DNA of 64,000 bases from Streptomyces sp. NBC_00078 (GTDB lineage Bacteria; Actinomycetota; Actinomycetes; Streptomycetales; Streptomycetaceae). The stretch is taken from NCBI RefSeq assembly GCF_026343335.1, contig NZ_JAPELX010000001.1, positions 1,798,001 to 1,862,000 on the forward strand. The letters run 5' to 3'. The translations under genes and the position numbers were made by a program. Position 1 is the first letter of the stretch; each line of letters begins with the position of its first letter. Positions 19,933 through 29,459 of the stretch are shown one piece after another. The notes beneath the pieces are model-generated. The model ran no database searches. It was not told where the DNA came from and was given only the letters and a program-made list of their open reading frames with translations.

Positions 19933-20394
19933 ATGGCAGAGCCGAGGATCTTCACGTCCGCCGACGACCTGAAGGCGGCGGTGGGCGAGCAGCTGGGGTA
20001 CACCGACTGGCTGGAGGTCGACCAGAAGCGGATCGATCTCTTCGCCGAGGCGACCGGGGACCACCAGTGGATCCACGTGGACCCGGAGAAGGCGGCGGCC
20101 GGCCCGTTCGGCACGACCATCGCGCACGGGTACCTGACCCTGTCGCTGCTGCCGCTGTTCGGGCCGCAGCTGATCACGGTCGAAGGCGTGCGGATGGGCG
20201 TCAACTACGGAACCAACAAGGTCCGCTTCCCCGCGCCGGTCCCGGTCGGCTCACGCCTGCGCGCGACCGGGAAGATCAGCAGCGTCGAGGACGTACCGGG
20301 CGGCGTCCAGCTGGCCGTCGCCTACACCGTGGAACGCGAGGGCGGCGACAAGCCCGTCTGCGTGGCCGAGTCGGTGGCCCGCTTCTACCTCTGA
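19933..20394 (+). CDS. MaoC family (R)-enoyl-CoA hydratase
   Basis: 153 residues with one hot-dog domain. The hydratase-2 signature reads FAEATGDHQWIHVDPEKAAAG, with the Asp and His of the catalytic pair, followed by IAHGYLTLSLLP. It should hydrate trans-2-enoyl-CoA to (R)-3-hydroxyacyl-CoA in lipid or polyketide metabolism. GGAGG lies 8 bases before the ATG. The frame is open further upstream, but that part overlaps soxR and the operator. Confidence 0.9.
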   Translation: MAEPRIFTSADDLKAAVGEQLGYTDWLEVDQKRIDLFAEATGDHQWIHVDPEKAAAGPFGTTIAHGYLTLSLLPLFGPQLITVEGVRMGVNYGTNKVRFPAPVPVGSRLRATGKISSVEDVPGGVQLAVAYTVEREGGDKPVCVAESVARFYL

Positions 20395-20406
20395 GCCGCC
20401 CCGGGG

Positions 20407-21030
20407 CTACTTGACCCCCACCATGCGCAGCACGAGGTCGGCGTCGAGCGCGCCGACCTCGTCGGGCGTCCAGGGCCCGTCGATGTTGAACCAGCGGGCG
20501 ACGTCGATGCAGAGCGACATGACGGCGAGGGTCGTGCCCTTGACGTCCAGCACGTCGAACTCGCCGGACGCGATGCCGTCCTCGATGATCCCGCGCACCT
20601 CCGCGTCGCACTGCCTGCGCAGCGCGAGGATCTCGGCGCGGGCGCCCGGACCGAGCGAGTCCAGCTCGTACTGCACGACCCGGGCGGTGGTGCGGCCGCC
20701 CGCGTGCCAGCGGACGAAGGAACTCACCGCGTCGGCCAGCCGCTCGGTCGCGGTGCCCTCGCGCCCCGCCGCCGTCTGAAGGATCTCAAGGGCCTTCGTG
20801 TGACCGATCCGGCTGATCCGGTGGAGCAGCTCCTCCTTGGTCTTGTAGTGGATGTAGAGCGCGGCGGGGCTCATGCCCGCTCGGCCCGCGATGTCACGAG
20901 TCGTCGTGGCGTGGTACCCGCGCTCGGCGAAGGCCTCCACCGCGGCGATCAGCAGCCGCCGGGCCGCGTCGGGCGTCACCTCACCCCACGCCGACGCCTC
21001 GTCGCCGGCCGTCTCCTCCACCGTACTCAT
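20407..21030 (-). CDS. TetR family regulator (lipid catabolism type)
   Basis: 207 residues. The N-terminal helix-turn-helix is TTTRDIAGRAGMSPAALYIHYKTKEELL. It is convergent with the MaoC gene, with 12 bases between their stops. Its own promoter region carries a 16-bp palindrome of the same kind as the one before MaoC, so it probably represses both. The architecture of the site (CTRAGCR-N2-YGCTTAG) resembles operators of acyl-CoA-responsive actinobacterial TetR proteins; the ligand is not known. Confidence 0.88.
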   Translation of the reverse strand: MSTVEETAGDEASAWGEVTPDAARRLLIAAVEAFAERGYHATTTRDIAGRAGMSPAALYIHYKTKEELLHRISRIGHTKALEILQTAAGREGTATERLADAVSSFVRWHAGGRTTARVVQYELDSLGPGARAEILALRRQCDAEVRGIIEDGIASGEFDVLDVKGTTLAVMSLCIDVARWFNIDGPWTPDEVGALDADLVLRMVGVK

Positions 21031-21077
21031 CGCTCGCTGCCCCTCTCACCGACAAGGACAACACCATACCGCCGAAG

Positions 21078-21093
21078 CTGAGCGAGCGCTTAG
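21078..21093. promoter_or_regulatory. TetR-type operator, autoregulatory
   Basis: CTGAGCGAGCGCTTAG, 48 bases before the tetR ATG at 21030. A second inverted pair, GAGCGCCCGCTC, follows at once, so this may be a double site. It matches the architecture of 19892-19907. Confidence 0.6.
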
Positions 21094-21148
21094 AGCGCCC
21101 GCTCAGGGCTCACGGCTTCGCGGCCTCAGGGCCTCGTGGCCAAGGGCC

Positions 21149-21436
21149 TCAGAGCTTCTCGAAGGGGTCGTGCTCGGCGAGCAGCTTCTCCAGCCGGGCC
21201 TGGTCGACGCGGCTGACGATCTGTCCCGCCTCCTGCCGGTCCCGGATCACCTTGGCGAGGGTGAAGGCGGACGTGACCAGGTAAAGGACGGCGATGGCGA
21301 GGAAACCGCGCACCCAGGCGTCGGCGCTGAGCCGGAAGATGCCGACGGCGGTCGCGGCCATGGCGACGCCGAAGGAGGCGACGGCCTGGCCGTAGAAGGC
21401 GGCCGTGTTGTGCTGCTTGACCGGTGTGTCACTCAT
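21149..21436 (-). CDS. YiaA/YiaB family inner-membrane protein
   Basis: 95 residues with two hydrophobic helices, about 13-35 and 42-62, in the pattern TAAFYGQAVASFGVAMAATAVGIFRL and WVRGFLAIAVLYLVTSAFTLAKVIRD. That pattern is the YiaAB two-helix domain. The C-terminus is charged and cytoplasmic. No biochemical function is known for the family. It sits between tetR and an acyl-CoA dehydrogenase gene, all on the minus strand, with gaps too large to be sure of one operon. Confidence 0.85.
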   Translation of the reverse strand: MSDTPVKQHNTAAFYGQAVASFGVAMAATAVGIFRLSADAWVRGFLAIAVLYLVTSAFTLAKVIRDRQEAGQIVSRVDQARLEKLLAEHDPFEKL

Positions 21437-21511
21437 GGGACAAGCGTCGGCGGACGTGGCCGCCGCCGCATCCGCCGAAGTACTTATGACCTACTCAGAA
21501 CTGAGAGACGG

Positions 21512-22663
21512 TCAGAATGCCGAGACGCCCGTCAGCGCCCGCCCGATGAGCAGCTTCTGGATCTGGCTGGTGCCCTCGTAGAGGGTCATCACGCGGGCGT
21601 CGCGCAGCAGCTTGCCCGCCGGATACTCGTCGATGTAGCCGTAGCCGCCGAAGACCTGGAGGGCGTTGTTGGCCGCGCGGACGGCGGCCTCCGAGGCGAA
21701 GAGCTTGGCCTTGGAGGACTCGACGGCGAAGGGCTGCCCGCGGTCGATCAGGTCGGCGACCCGCCAGGTCAGCAGGCGGGCCGCGTCCACGTCCACGGCG
21801 ATGTCGCTGATCAGCTCCTGCACCAGCTGGTGCTGTGCGATGGGCTTGCCGAACTGCTCGCGCTCGCCCGCGTACGTCACCGCCACCTCCAGCGCGGCCT
21901 GGGCTATGCCCACGCACCCCGCCGCGACCGACATCCGCCCCTTGGCCAGCGCCGACATGGCGACCGAGAACCCCTTGCCCTCCTCGCCCAGCATCGCGGA
22001 GGCGGGGACGCGCACGTCCTGAAGGACCAGCTCGGCGGTGGCCTGGCCGCGCAGGCCGAGCTTGCCGTGGATGGCGCGGCGGGTCAGGCCGGGGGTGTCG
22101 GCCGGTACGAGGAAGGCGGAGACGCCCTTGTGGCCGGGGGCGTCGGTGGAGCGGGCGAAGAGGAGGACGACGTCGGCCCAGGTGCCGTTGGTGATGAACA
22201 TCTTGGTGCCGTTGATCACGTAGTCCCCGCCGTCGCGCACCGCGCGGGTGGTGAGGTTGCCGGCGTCGGAGCCGGTGCCGGGCTCGGTGAGGCCGAAGCA
22301 GCCGACGAACTCGCCGGAGGTGAGCTGCGGCAGCCACTGCCGCTTCTGCTCCTCGCTCCCCCGGGCCGCGATCGTCTTGGCGACCAGCCCGAGCGAGACG
22401 GACACGATGCCGCGCACGGAGGAGTCACCGCGCCCGAGTTCCTCCGTCACCAGGCAGTACGCGAGATGGTCGCCGCCGCTGCCGCCGTACTCCTCGTCGA
22501 CGGTCAGACCGAGGAAACCGACCTCGCCGAGCTTCTTCACCAGGGAGCGGTCCACGTCCTCCGCGCGGTCCCAGGCGATGACGTTCGGGGCGATCTCGCG
22601 GTCCACGAAGTCCCGGGCGAGCCGCTGGACGGCGGTCTGCTCCTCGCTGAGCTCCAGGTTCAT
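21512..22663 (-). CDS. Acyl-CoA dehydrogenase, short/medium-chain type
   Basis: 383 residues, full length. Motifs include CFGLTEPGTGSDAGNL, YVINGTKMFITNGTWAD and EREQFGKPIAQHQLVQELI. The C-terminal LYEGTSQIQ places the catalytic base at Glu363, as in short-chain enzymes. It oxidises acyl-CoA with FAD and passes electrons to ETF. It is divergent from a tetR gene, and a palindrome lies 45 bases before its start, so that TetR probably controls it. Confidence 0.92.
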   Translation of the reverse strand: MNLELSEEQTAVQRLARDFVDREIAPNVIAWDRAEDVDRSLVKKLGEVGFLGLTVDEEYGGSGGDHLAYCLVTEELGRGDSSVRGIVSVSLGLVAKTIAARGSEEQKRQWLPQLTSGEFVGCFGLTEPGTGSDAGNLTTRAVRDGGDYVINGTKMFITNGTWADVVLLFARSTDAPGHKGVSAFLVPADTPGLTRRAIHGKLGLRGQATAELVLQDVRVPASAMLGEEGKGFSVAMSALAKGRMSVAAGCVGIAQAALEVAVTYAGEREQFGKPIAQHQLVQELISDIAVDVDAARLLTWRVADLIDRGQPFAVESSKAKLFASEAAVRAANNALQVFGGYGYIDEYPAGKLLRDARVMTLYEGTSQIQKLLIGRALTGVSAF

Positions 22664-22707
22664 GCCGAGTCACCCCATCACTGACGGACCTTGAAAGCCG
22701 TACATTT

Positions 22708-22726
22708 AAATTAGCACTGCTAGTTT
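22708..22726. promoter_or_regulatory. TetR-type operator between divergent acyl-CoA dehydrogenase and tetR
   Basis: AAATTAGCACTGCTAGTTT is an AT-rich imperfect palindrome in an otherwise GC-rich genome. Its reverse complement matches 15 of 19 bases of the site at 29411-29429 before the aldehyde dehydrogenase gene. Confidence 0.7.
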
Positions 22727-22752
22727 CTTGTTGCAGCCCTACTATGTGCGCC

Positions 22753-23403
22753 ATGGCCCGACCGCGCAAGCCCTTGCTCAGCACCGACCGGATCGTCGAG
22801 ACGGCACGTGTGCTCGTGGACTCGGAGGGCCTCCCGGCCGTCTCCACGCGTCGGCTCGCGGCGGAGCTGGGGGTGAGCGGGCCCTCGCTCTACAACCACT
22901 TCCGCACCAAGGACGAGATCCTGGAGGCGGTCGCCGACTCGGTGAGCGCACAGGTCGACCTGTCGATGTTCGAGGACGGCCGGGAATGGCGGACCGCGCT
23001 GCACGACTGGGCGGTGTCCTACCGGGCCGCACTGCGCGACCACCCGAACATCGTGCCCGTCCTCGCCACCGGGCCCGGCCGCAGGCCGGCCGGTCTGCGC
23101 CTGGCGGACGCGGTCTACGGCGCGATGGTCGACGCGGGCTGGCCGCCCGCACAGGCCACCTCCATCGGCGCGCTGATGCGGTACTTCATCATGGGCTCCG
23201 CGCTCGGCTCCTTCGCCGGGGGCTTCGTGGACGACGAGAGCGCGTACGACCCCACCGACTACCCCCACCTCGGACAGGCCCACCTGCTCGCCGAGCAGCA
23301 GGAGAAGATCGACGAGCGCGCCTTCGAGACGGGGCTCACGGCGCTTCTCGACGGGCTGGTGCAGCAGTACGAGCAGGTGAAGCGGACCGTCCAGGGACGG
23401 TAG
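22753..23403 (+). CDS. TetR family regulator, divergent from acyl-CoA dehydrogenase
   Basis: 216 residues from ATG 22753 (MARPRKPLLSTDRIVETA); an in-frame ATG at 22744 adds three residues. The helix-turn-helix is VSTRRLAAELGVSGPSLYNHFRTKDEIL. The C-terminal domain resembles the TetR_C_1-like group, with conserved RYFIMGSALGSFAGGF. No clear ribosome site precedes either ATG, so the message may be leaderless. Its likely targets are the divergent acyl-CoA dehydrogenase and the remote aldehyde/alcohol dehydrogenase operon. Confidence 0.85.
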   Translation: MARPRKPLLSTDRIVETARVLVDSEGLPAVSTRRLAAELGVSGPSLYNHFRTKDEILEAVADSVSAQVDLSMFEDGREWRTALHDWAVSYRAALRDHPNIVPVLATGPGRRPAGLRLADAVYGAMVDAGWPPAQATSIGALMRYFIMGSALGSFAGGFVDDESAYDPTDYPHLGQAHLLAEQQEKIDERAFETGLTALLDGLVQQYEQVKRTVQGR

Positions 23404-23449
23404 GACAGTTCGGCGGTCGCCGAAGTGTCCGTGCCGCATGCTGGACCCC

Positions 23450-24160
23450 ATGACGACCAGGGATCCCCAGGCACCGCAGCTGGCCCGGCTCGCCGGGCTG
23501 ATCGCCGACGAGACGCGCGCCGCGTGTCTGCTGGCGCTGCTCGACTCACGGGCGTGGACGGCGGGCGAGCTGGCCCGGCATGCGGGGGTCGCCGCGTCGA
23601 CGCTGAGCGAGCATCTGGGCAAGCTCGTCGCGGGCGGCCTGCTGGCCGAGGAACGGCAGGGCCGGCACCGGTACGTACGCCTCGCCGACGCCCGGGTCGC
23701 CCAGCTGGTGGAGGACCTGGCCGCGCAGGTGAAGCCGGGTGAGGCCGCTCGGCCGCGCAGTCTGCGGGAGTCGAGCGCCGGGTCGGCGATGGCGCGGGGG
23801 CGTACCTGCTACGACCATCTGGCGGGGCGGCTCGGGATCGCGGTGACCGATGCGTTGACGGTGCGCGGGCTGTTGCGGCAGGACACCGGGTTCGCCCTGA
23901 CCGATGCGGGGGTGCGGTGGTTCGGCGCCACGGGCATCGCGCTCGAACGCAAGGGGCGGCGTCCGCTGGCCCGGGCGTGTCTGGACTGGACCGAGCGGCG
24001 CCCGCATCTGGCGGGGGTGGCGGGTGCGGCGCTGTGCCGGCATGCGCTGGATGCGGGGTGGTGTGTGCGGATCGGGTCCGAGCGGGCGGTGAAGGTGACT
24101 GCCCCGGGTGAGCGGGCGCTGCACGAACTGCTGGGCGTCCTGCCCGATTCACTGCGCTAG
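23450..24160 (+). CDS. ArsR/SmtB family winged-helix regulator
   Basis: 236 residues; an in-frame ATG at 23438 is also possible. Residues about 10-90 are an ArsR-type winged helix (LAGLIADETRAACLLALLDSRAWTAGELARHAGVAASTLSEHLGKLVAGGLL). The C-terminal extension of about 140 residues has scattered cysteines but no recognised metal site. It has no obvious operon partner: the EamA gene follows after 249 bases, which hold only a dispersed repeat. Confidence 0.82.
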   Translation: MTTRDPQAPQLARLAGLIADETRAACLLALLDSRAWTAGELARHAGVAASTLSEHLGKLVAGGLLAEERQGRHRYVRLADARVAQLVEDLAAQVKPGEAARPRSLRESSAGSAMARGRTCYDHLAGRLGIAVTDALTVRGLLRQDTGFALTDAGVRWFGATGIALERKGRRPLARACLDWTERRPHLAGVAGAALCRHALDAGWCVRIGSERAVKVTAPGERALHELLGVLPDSLR

Positions 24161-24164
24161 TGCC

Positions 24165-24187
24165 GTGCCCCGACAGGCAACGTTCGC
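24165..24187. repeat. Dispersed intergenic repeat, copy 2
   Basis: Starts GTGCCCCGACAGGCAACG and lies immediately after the ArsR gene stop, matching 19237-19259 at 20 of 23 positions. Both copies follow a plus-strand gene. Confidence 0.6.
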
Positions 24188-24409
24188 CCCGTCGCGACGC
24201 CCGGCACGCTCCCCCACTGCCTCAAGGGCGTCAGATGTGCCCCCACTCCCCACTCCGCCAGTCTCCGGCCGGGTGCTTCGGCTGGCCGCGCCCGTACGGC
24301 GGAGTCGCAGATCGGTACGGTCCCGCGCCCCGCGCCCCTGCCGGGCGTCGCAGTGAGCCGTCCGAAATCCGCGAGCCCTTGCCTTCTCCCACCTCCTAGC
24401 CTCAGGAGC

Positions 24410-25360
24410 ATGATGAACCTCCGTCGTACGGACCTGTTCGCCCCCGCTGCCGCCGCCGTCACCGTCGTGCTGTGGGCCTCGGCCTTCGTTGCGATCCGTA
24501 GTGCGGGGGACGCGTACTCCCCGGGGGCGCTGGCGCTCGGGCGGCTGCTCTCCGGGGCGCTGGTGCTCGGGGTGATGCTGGTCGTCCGCAAGGAAGGGGT
24601 GCCGCCGCGGGCGGCCTGGCGGGGGATCGCGCTGTCCGGGGTGCTGTGGTTCGGGTTCTACATGGTGGTCCTGAACTGGGGCGAGCAGCAGGTGGACGCC
24701 GGGACTGCCGCCCTGGTGGTGAACATCGGGCCCATCCTCATCGCCCTGCTCGGCTCGCGGCTGCTCGGGGATCCGATGCCGCCGCGGCTGCTGGCGGGGA
24801 TGGCGGTGTCGTTCGCGGGAGCGGTCGCGGTCGGGCTGTCGATGTCGGGCGGCGGCGGATCCTCGGTGCTCGGAGTGGTGCTGTGTCTGCTGGCCGCGGT
24901 CGGCTATGCGGGCGGCGTCGTCGCACAGAAGCCGGCTCTGGGCAGGGCGAGTGTGCTGCAGGTGACGACGTTCGGGTGTCTCGTCGGTGCGGTGGCATGT
25001 CTGCCGTTCGCCGGGCAGTTGGTGGGCGAGGCGGCCGACGCGCCCGTGTCGGCGACGATCAACATGGTCTATCTGGGCGTGTTTCCCACCGCTCTCGCGT
25101 TCACGACCTGGGCGTACGCCCTCGCCCGTACGACCGCCTCCCGCATGGGGGCGACCACGTACGCGGTGCCCGCGCTGGTCGTGCTGATGTCGTGGCTGGT
25201 GCTCGGCGAGGTGCCGGGGCTGCTCACGCTGGCCGGTGGTGCGCTGTGTCTGGCGGGCGTGGCGCTGTCGCGGTCGCGGCCCCGGAAGGCTCTCGCGCGG
25301 GCCGCGGCGCCGCAGAGCACTCCGGAGCCGCGGCCCGGTCAGGCCTCGGAATCAGCCTGA
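24410..25360 (+). CDS. EamA/DMT family transporter
   Basis: 316 residues with ten hydrophobic helices in two repeated EamA halves. Conserved wording: WASAFVAIRSAGDAYSPGALALGRLLSG early, and a second-half TTYAVPALVVLMSWLVLGEVP. It probably exports a small metabolite or amino acid; the substrate is unknown. AGGAG at 24404-24408 favours the second of two adjacent ATGs (24413). The C-terminus is a basic, disordered tail. The stop is four bases from the convergent MHS gene stop. Confidence 0.88.
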   Translation: MMNLRRTDLFAPAAAAVTVVLWASAFVAIRSAGDAYSPGALALGRLLSGALVLGVMLVVRKEGVPPRAAWRGIALSGVLWFGFYMVVLNWGEQQVDAGTAALVVNIGPILIALLGSRLLGDPMPPRLLAGMAVSFAGAVAVGLSMSGGGGSSVLGVVLCLLAAVGYAGGVVAQKPALGRASVLQVTTFGCLVGAVACLPFAGQLVGEAADAPVSATINMVYLGVFPTALAFTTWAYALARTTASRMGATTYAVPALVVLMSWLVLGEVPGLLTLAGGALCLAGVALSRSRPRKALARAAAPQSTPEPRPGQASESA

Positions 25361-25364
25361 CCGA

Positions 25365-26690
25365 TCAGCCTGAACGCACCCTGCCCGCAAGGACCTTGAT
25401 GGACAGCAGGGCGATCACGGCGAGGGCGATGATGTAGCCGGACACGGCCATGGAGGTGCCCGTCGCCTCCAGCAGCAGCACCATCACGAAGGGCGCGAGG
25501 CCGCCGCCGAGCACGGCGGCGATCTGGTAGCCGAGGGAGGCTCCCGTGTAGCGCATCCCGGGCGTGAACAGCTCGGCGAACAGGGCGGCCTGGGGGCCGT
25601 ACATGATGCTGAGGAAGCAGCCTGCGACGAACGTGCCGACCGCCAGCCACAGCAGTGAACCGGTGTCGATCAGCAAGAACATCGGTACGGCCCACAGGGC
25701 GATGCCGACCGCGCCGAACGCATAGATCCTGATGCGGCCGACGCGGTCGGAGAGGGCGGCGGCGGCCGGGATCAGCACGAGCTGGGTGAGGCTGACGCAG
25801 AGGGAGACGGTGAGCACCGCGTCCCGCTTCATGCCCAGGTCACGGGTCGTGTAGTCGAGGACGCCGGTGATCAGGATGTAGAAGGTCGCGGTGTTCACGG
25901 CGAAGGAGCCGCCGGCCAGGAACACGGTGCCAAGGTGTTCGCGCAGGATCGCGCGCAGCGGCGAGTTCTGCTCGGACTTCTCCTTCTCCGCCAGCTGCCG
26001 TTCGGCCTCCCGGAATTCGGGGGTCTCCTCGACGTGCCGGTGGATGTACCAGGCGAGGGCGAGGACCAGCAGGCCGGCCAGGAACGGCAGTCGCCAGCCC
26101 CAGGCCGCGAACGCGGAGTCGGTGGTGAACGCCCCGGCGATCAGGAAGACCGAGTTGGCGGTCACCACGCCGATGGGGACGCCGAGTTGGACGACGCTGC
26201 CGTAGACACCGCGCTTGCCCTCGGGGGCGTACTCGGTGGCCAGCAGCATCGCGCCGCCCCACTGCGCGCCGACCGCGACGCCCTGCACGACGCGCAGCAG
26301 GACGAGCAGGATCGGTGCGGCGACGCCGATCGTGTCGTACGTCGGCAGCAGGCCGATGCCGGTGGTGGCGACGCCCATGAGCGTGAGCGCGAGGACCAGC
26401 ATCGGCTTGCGGCCCCGCTTGTCGCCGAGCTGGCCGGCGATGATGCCGCCGATCGGGCGGGCCAGGAAGCCGACGGCGAAGGTGGCGAAGGCGGCGAGTA
26501 CTCCGGCGGTGGGGTTGCCGGCCGGGAAGTACAGGTCACCGAGGACGAGGGCGGCGGCTATGCCGAAGACGAAGTAGTCGTACCACTCGACTGCCGAGGC
26601 GAGCGCCGCGGCGGTGGCGACACGGCGGCGGTTGACCGTGGGGAGGGCGGTCGGGGTGGGAGTGGGGTGAGCGGAGGGGAACGTGTCCAT
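25365..26690 (-). CDS. MHS family MFS metabolite:H+ symporter
   Basis: 441 residues, twelve helices. N-terminal SAVEWYDYFVFGIAAALVLGDLYFP and the loop GQLGDKRGRKPML are hallmarks of the metabolite:H+ symporter subfamily (ShiA, KgtP, ProP type), which imports organic acids or osmolytes. ATG 26690 has GGAG 8 bases upstream; the frame extends 36 codons further without a membrane start. An 18-bp palindrome related to operator sites A and B lies 43 bases before the start. Confidence 0.9.
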   Translation of the reverse strand: MDTFPSAHPTPTPTALPTVNRRRVATAAALASAVEWYDYFVFGIAAALVLGDLYFPAGNPTAGVLAAFATFAVGFLARPIGGIIAGQLGDKRGRKPMLVLALTLMGVATTGIGLLPTYDTIGVAAPILLVLLRVVQGVAVGAQWGGAMLLATEYAPEGKRGVYGSVVQLGVPIGVVTANSVFLIAGAFTTDSAFAAWGWRLPFLAGLLVLALAWYIHRHVEETPEFREAERQLAEKEKSEQNSPLRAILREHLGTVFLAGGSFAVNTATFYILITGVLDYTTRDLGMKRDAVLTVSLCVSLTQLVLIPAAAALSDRVGRIRIYAFGAVGIALWAVPMFLLIDTGSLLWLAVGTFVAGCFLSIMYGPQAALFAELFTPGMRYTGASLGYQIAAVLGGGLAPFVMVLLLEATGTSMAVSGYIIALAVIALLSIKVLAGRVRSG

Positions 26691-26732
26691 GTGTGCACAC
26701 TCCAGTGGGTGCGGGGGGACGTTCCCGGGAAC

Positions 26733-26750
26733 ATACTGACCGGACGGTAT
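26733..26750. promoter_or_regulatory. TetR-type operator, site C
   Basis: ATACTGACCGGACGGTAT differs at two positions from the symmetric form ATACCGACCGGTCGGTAT inferred from sites A and B. It lies upstream of the MHS transporter gene. Confidence 0.6.
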
Positions 26751-26850
26751 GGGGTCAACGGGTGTGCATGGTGGGTGTACCGGGCATCTGGGGGCCACGC
26801 CCCCAGATGCCCCTCGGCCTGGACGGCCTCGCCCTCAGTCGCCGGACGGG

Positions 26851-27933
26851 CTAGAAGACGACAAGCGCCCGTCCGCCCTTGCCCGCCAGCATGTTCTCGA
26901 ACGCCGCCGGGATTCCGTCCAGGCCGATCCGCTCGGTCACCAGTGCGCCGAGGTCCAGACGGCCCGCCCGTACGTGCTCGGCCAGCAGCGGCAGGTCCCT
27001 CGCCGGGTCCGAGTTGCCGTACACGCACCCCGCCAGGGTCCGGCCCCAGTGGAAGATCTCCAGGGCGTTGAAGGTGACCTGCTGGTCCTTGCCTCCGATG
27101 CCGACCACCGTCGTACGGCCGCCGCGGCGGGTGGAGTCCCAGGCCGTGCGGATCGTCTGCGCGCGGCCCACGCACTCGATGGCCACGTCGACGCCCTGCT
27201 TGTCCGTCAGGCCCCGGATCTCGCGGGCCGTCGTCTCGGAGGCGAGGACGTAGTCCGTGGCGCCCGCCGCGCGCGCCAGCTCCTCCTTCTCCGGGGAGAC
27301 GTCGACGGCGACGATGCGTGCGGCGCCCGCGATCCGGGCCGCCTGGAGGGCCGCCAGGCCCACTCCCCCGACGCCGTACACCGCGACCGTCTCGCCCGGC
27401 CGGACCTGCGCCGAGTGGTGGACGGCGCCGTAACCGGTGAGGACCGCGCAGCCCAGGAGGGCCGCGTCGGTGAGGGGAACCCCCTCGGGCAGGGGCAGGA
27501 CGCAGCCCTGGGACACGACCGTCTCCTCGGCGAACGCGGCGACGTTCAGGCCGGGGTGGAGGTCGGAGCCGTCCGAGGCACGGTGGGCGTACACGTCCGC
27601 GGCGCCGTTCAGGGCGTTGGCGCACAGCCACACCTCGCCGAGCGAGCAGGCGTGGCAACTACCGCAGGACGGAGCCCAGTTGAGGACGACCTCGGCGCCG
27701 GGTGAGACATGCGTGACGCCTTCGCCGACGGCGACGACCGTGCCGGCGCCCTCGTGGCCGAGGACGGCCGGGACCGGCACCCGCATGGTCCCGTCGGACA
27801 GGGACAGGTCGGAGTGGCACACCCCGGCCGCGGCGAGCCGGACGCGGACCTGGCCGGGGCCGGGGGCCGGGAGGTCGATGTCGGTGATCTCCAGCGGAGC
27901 GCCTACGCCGGGAAGTACTGCTGCGCGAACCAC
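26851..27933 (-). CDS. Zinc-dependent alcohol dehydrogenase (MDR family)
   Basis: 360 residues from GTG 27933, with GAGGAG upstream. Catalytic zinc ligands are in GVCHSDLSL and GHEGAG. The structural zinc loop CGSCHACSLGEVWLC is present. The NAD-binding motif is VYGVGGVGLAALQAARIAGA. It resembles class III/benzyl-type dehydrogenases. It lies 11 bases after the aldehyde dehydrogenase gene, so the pair can convert an alcohol to an acid through an aldehyde. Confidence 0.9.
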   Translation of the reverse strand: MVRAAVLPGVGAPLEITDIDLPAPGPGQVRVRLAAAGVCHSDLSLSDGTMRVPVPAVLGHEGAGTVVAVGEGVTHVSPGAEVVLNWAPSCGSCHACSLGEVWLCANALNGAADVYAHRASDGSDLHPGLNVAAFAEETVVSQGCVLPLPEGVPLTDAALLGCAVLTGYGAVHHSAQVRPGETVAVYGVGGVGLAALQAARIAGAARIVAVDVSPEKEELARAAGATDYVLASETTAREIRGLTDKQGVDVAIECVGRAQTIRTAWDSTRRGGRTTVVGIGGKDQQVTFNALEIFHWGRTLAGCVYGNSDPARDLPLLAEHVRAGRLDLGALVTERIGLDGIPAAFENMLAGKGGRALVVF

Positions 27934-27944
27934 GGATAGGCTCC

Positions 27945-29333
<1,389 letters not shown>

Positions 29334-29410
29334 CGTGCTCCTCCGGGGGCGGGGTGCGTCGTCCGCGTGGGTGCGTCGTCCGTGTCAAACCTACCGACCT
29401 GCCGACACAT

Positions 29411-29429
29411 AAACTAGCGGCGATAGTTT
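29411..29429. promoter_or_regulatory. TetR-type operator before the aldehyde dehydrogenase operon
   Basis: AAACTAGCGGCGATAGTTT, AT-rich arms around a GC centre. It shares 15 of 19 bases with the reverse complement of the site at 22708-22726. Confidence 0.68.
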
Positions 29430-29459
29430 TCGGACGCCAGGCACCCCCTCGCCGGAGGC

